From Zeus faber (lineage: Eukaryota; Chordata; Actinopteri; Zeiformes; Zeidae): 64,000 nucleotides of DNA. The stretch spans positions 29,757,112 through 29,821,111 of the forward strand of contig OY482859.1 in NCBI GenBank assembly GCA_960531495.1, written 5' to 3'. The position numbers were made by a program, and so were the translations under genes. The notes under the pieces were generated by a model. It made no database searches. It was not told the DNA's origin and saw only the letters and a program-made list of their open reading frames with translations. Each line of letters opens with the position of its first letter. The stretch's first letter is position 1. Shown here piece by piece: positions 63,000 through 64,000 of this stretch.

Positions 63000-64000
63000 T
63001 GGCTACCCCTTTGGCCAGCAGTGCACAGAACCCACAAGTGCCATCAGCTGCCTGCAACGTACAGGACGGCCAGAGCTACCAAGCAGCAACATCAGCTGAC
63101 AGTGATGCCAAGAGAGCTGAGTGGCAACAGCTTGATGAGGATGTGGACCAGATCTTGGAAGAGACAGCCAAGGGAGATGTGGACCGCCGGCTGAAAATTA
63201 TGATCATCATCATAGTAAACATCGCAGCTGAGCGATTTTGAACAAAGGATCTCAAGCCCGCACCATCGGCCTATGCTCCAAAAGGCCGAGCAAAGAGAAT
63301 CTAGCTTCTCAGAGAAGAACTGAAATCGCTCAAAAGGCAGTACAAGAAAGCAGGAGAAGTTGAGAAGGGTGCCCTAACCTATCTTCGGGCAATCCTTCGG
63401 AAGGAACTCCTGAACTCCAGCGGACAGCCACAGAAGGAGGCAGAGAGAGAGAGCAAGGAAGAGAGCGGCATTCCTGATCAACCCCTTCGAGTTGACCAAG
63501 CAACTACTTGGTCAAAAGAGGACTGGTCGCTTGACCTGCACTAGAGATGCCATGAACGACCACCTCAAGTGCACCTACAGTGACAGCAGGAGAGATCAGC
63601 CACTAGGGCCATGCAATGCGCTGATTACACCACCAGAGCCAACAGCAGATGGAGCCCTGCTTGAGTGAAGTGAAGGACGTGGTGAGGAGGGCAAGAGCTA
63701 GTTCAGTGCCAGGCCCAAGTGGAGTGCCCTACAAGGTCTATAAGAACTGCCAAAGGTTACTCCATCGTTTTGTATGGCCTTGAGGGTGATCTGGAGAAGA
63801 GAGAAGATTGCCCAGTCTTGGAGATACGCGGAGGGGGTATTTCTAACCGAAAGAGGAGAGATCTGAGAATATCGACCAGTTTTGGATCATCTTCTTGCTT
63901 TGCGTGGAGAGCAAGATCTTCTTCAGCGTCGTCTCCAAGAGACTCTCCAACTTGCTGCTGAACAACAACTACATTGACACGTCAGTGCAGAGGGAGGCAT
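63000..64000 (+). mobile_element. RLE-type (R2-like group) LINE, central part, runs off the window
   Basis: In changing frames one reads WQQLDEDVDQILEETAKGDV (63121-63180), REELKSLKRQYKKAGEVEKG, LGQKRTGRLTCTRDAMNDHL, GPSGVPYKVYKNCQRLLHRF and ESKIFFSVVSKRLSNLLLNN near 63900-63960. These are the segments preceding and entering the RT of the same LINE family whose C-terminus lies at 56577-57425. Several frame breaks are present. The RT core would lie beyond 64000. Confidence 0.75.

Overview
The window is teleost fish DNA. It carries part of one host gene, a class-3 semaphorin on the minus strand, surrounded by dense and often nested transposable elements typical of ray-finned fish: L2/CR1-, RTE-, L1- and RLE-type LINEs, a tRNA-derived V-type SINE family, Tc1/mariner elements, MITEs, Ty3/gypsy remnants and retrovirus-like fossils. 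No bacterial operons, rRNA genes, stand-alone tRNA genes or CRISPR arrays are visible. There is a 200-base assembly gap at 28670-28869.

Layout. 1-12.1 kb: a small MITE, microsatellites, a LINE 3' remnant (4.66-5.26 kb), an RTE-type LINE (6.0-7.5 kb) and an old L1-type LINE (9.0-12.1 kb) split by a solo LTR with a perfect 5-bp target duplication. 12.1-37 kb: a mobile-element nest. It has three related L2-type LINE copies (12.8, 20.2 and 29.5 kb), a Ty3/gypsy fossil, a retrovirus-like fossil on the minus strand (17.6-24.2 kb) holding the best-preserved LINE, a second retroviral lineage on the plus strand (25.1-28.7 kb), and a third fossil on the plus strand (32.1-36.7 kb) of the same family as the first. 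The first and third share 1.1-kb segments that form a large inverted repeat with about 13.4 kb between the arms. 37-43.5 kb: a minus-strand ORF resembling a herpes-tegument-type (C76-like) cysteine protease, a decayed L2-type LINE containing a short interstitial telomeric repeat, and SINEs.

43.6-58.6 kb: fourteen consecutive coding exons of sema3f, read right to left. They join in frame into 655 codons plus a stop: most of the Sema beta-propeller, the PSI domain, a furin-type basic site, the Ig domain and the C-terminus. The signal peptide and first few exons should lie beyond the visible exons or outside the window. Introns hold a solo-LTR candidate, SINEs, MITEs, a GC-rich repeat, an RLE-LINE 3' end and a long TG repeat 46 nt upstream of a 42-nt microexon.

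58.6-64 kb: intron or upstream DNA with an exon-like repeat also present at 12.1 kb, two abutting Tc1-type transposons (one nearly complete), a long TA/CA microsatellite, and the central part of an RLE-type LINE running off the window.

The most unusual signals are the exon-like repeat pair with conserved reading frame and splice-like borders, the inverted duplication of a composite ERV/LINE segment, and the TG tract beside the sema3f microexon.
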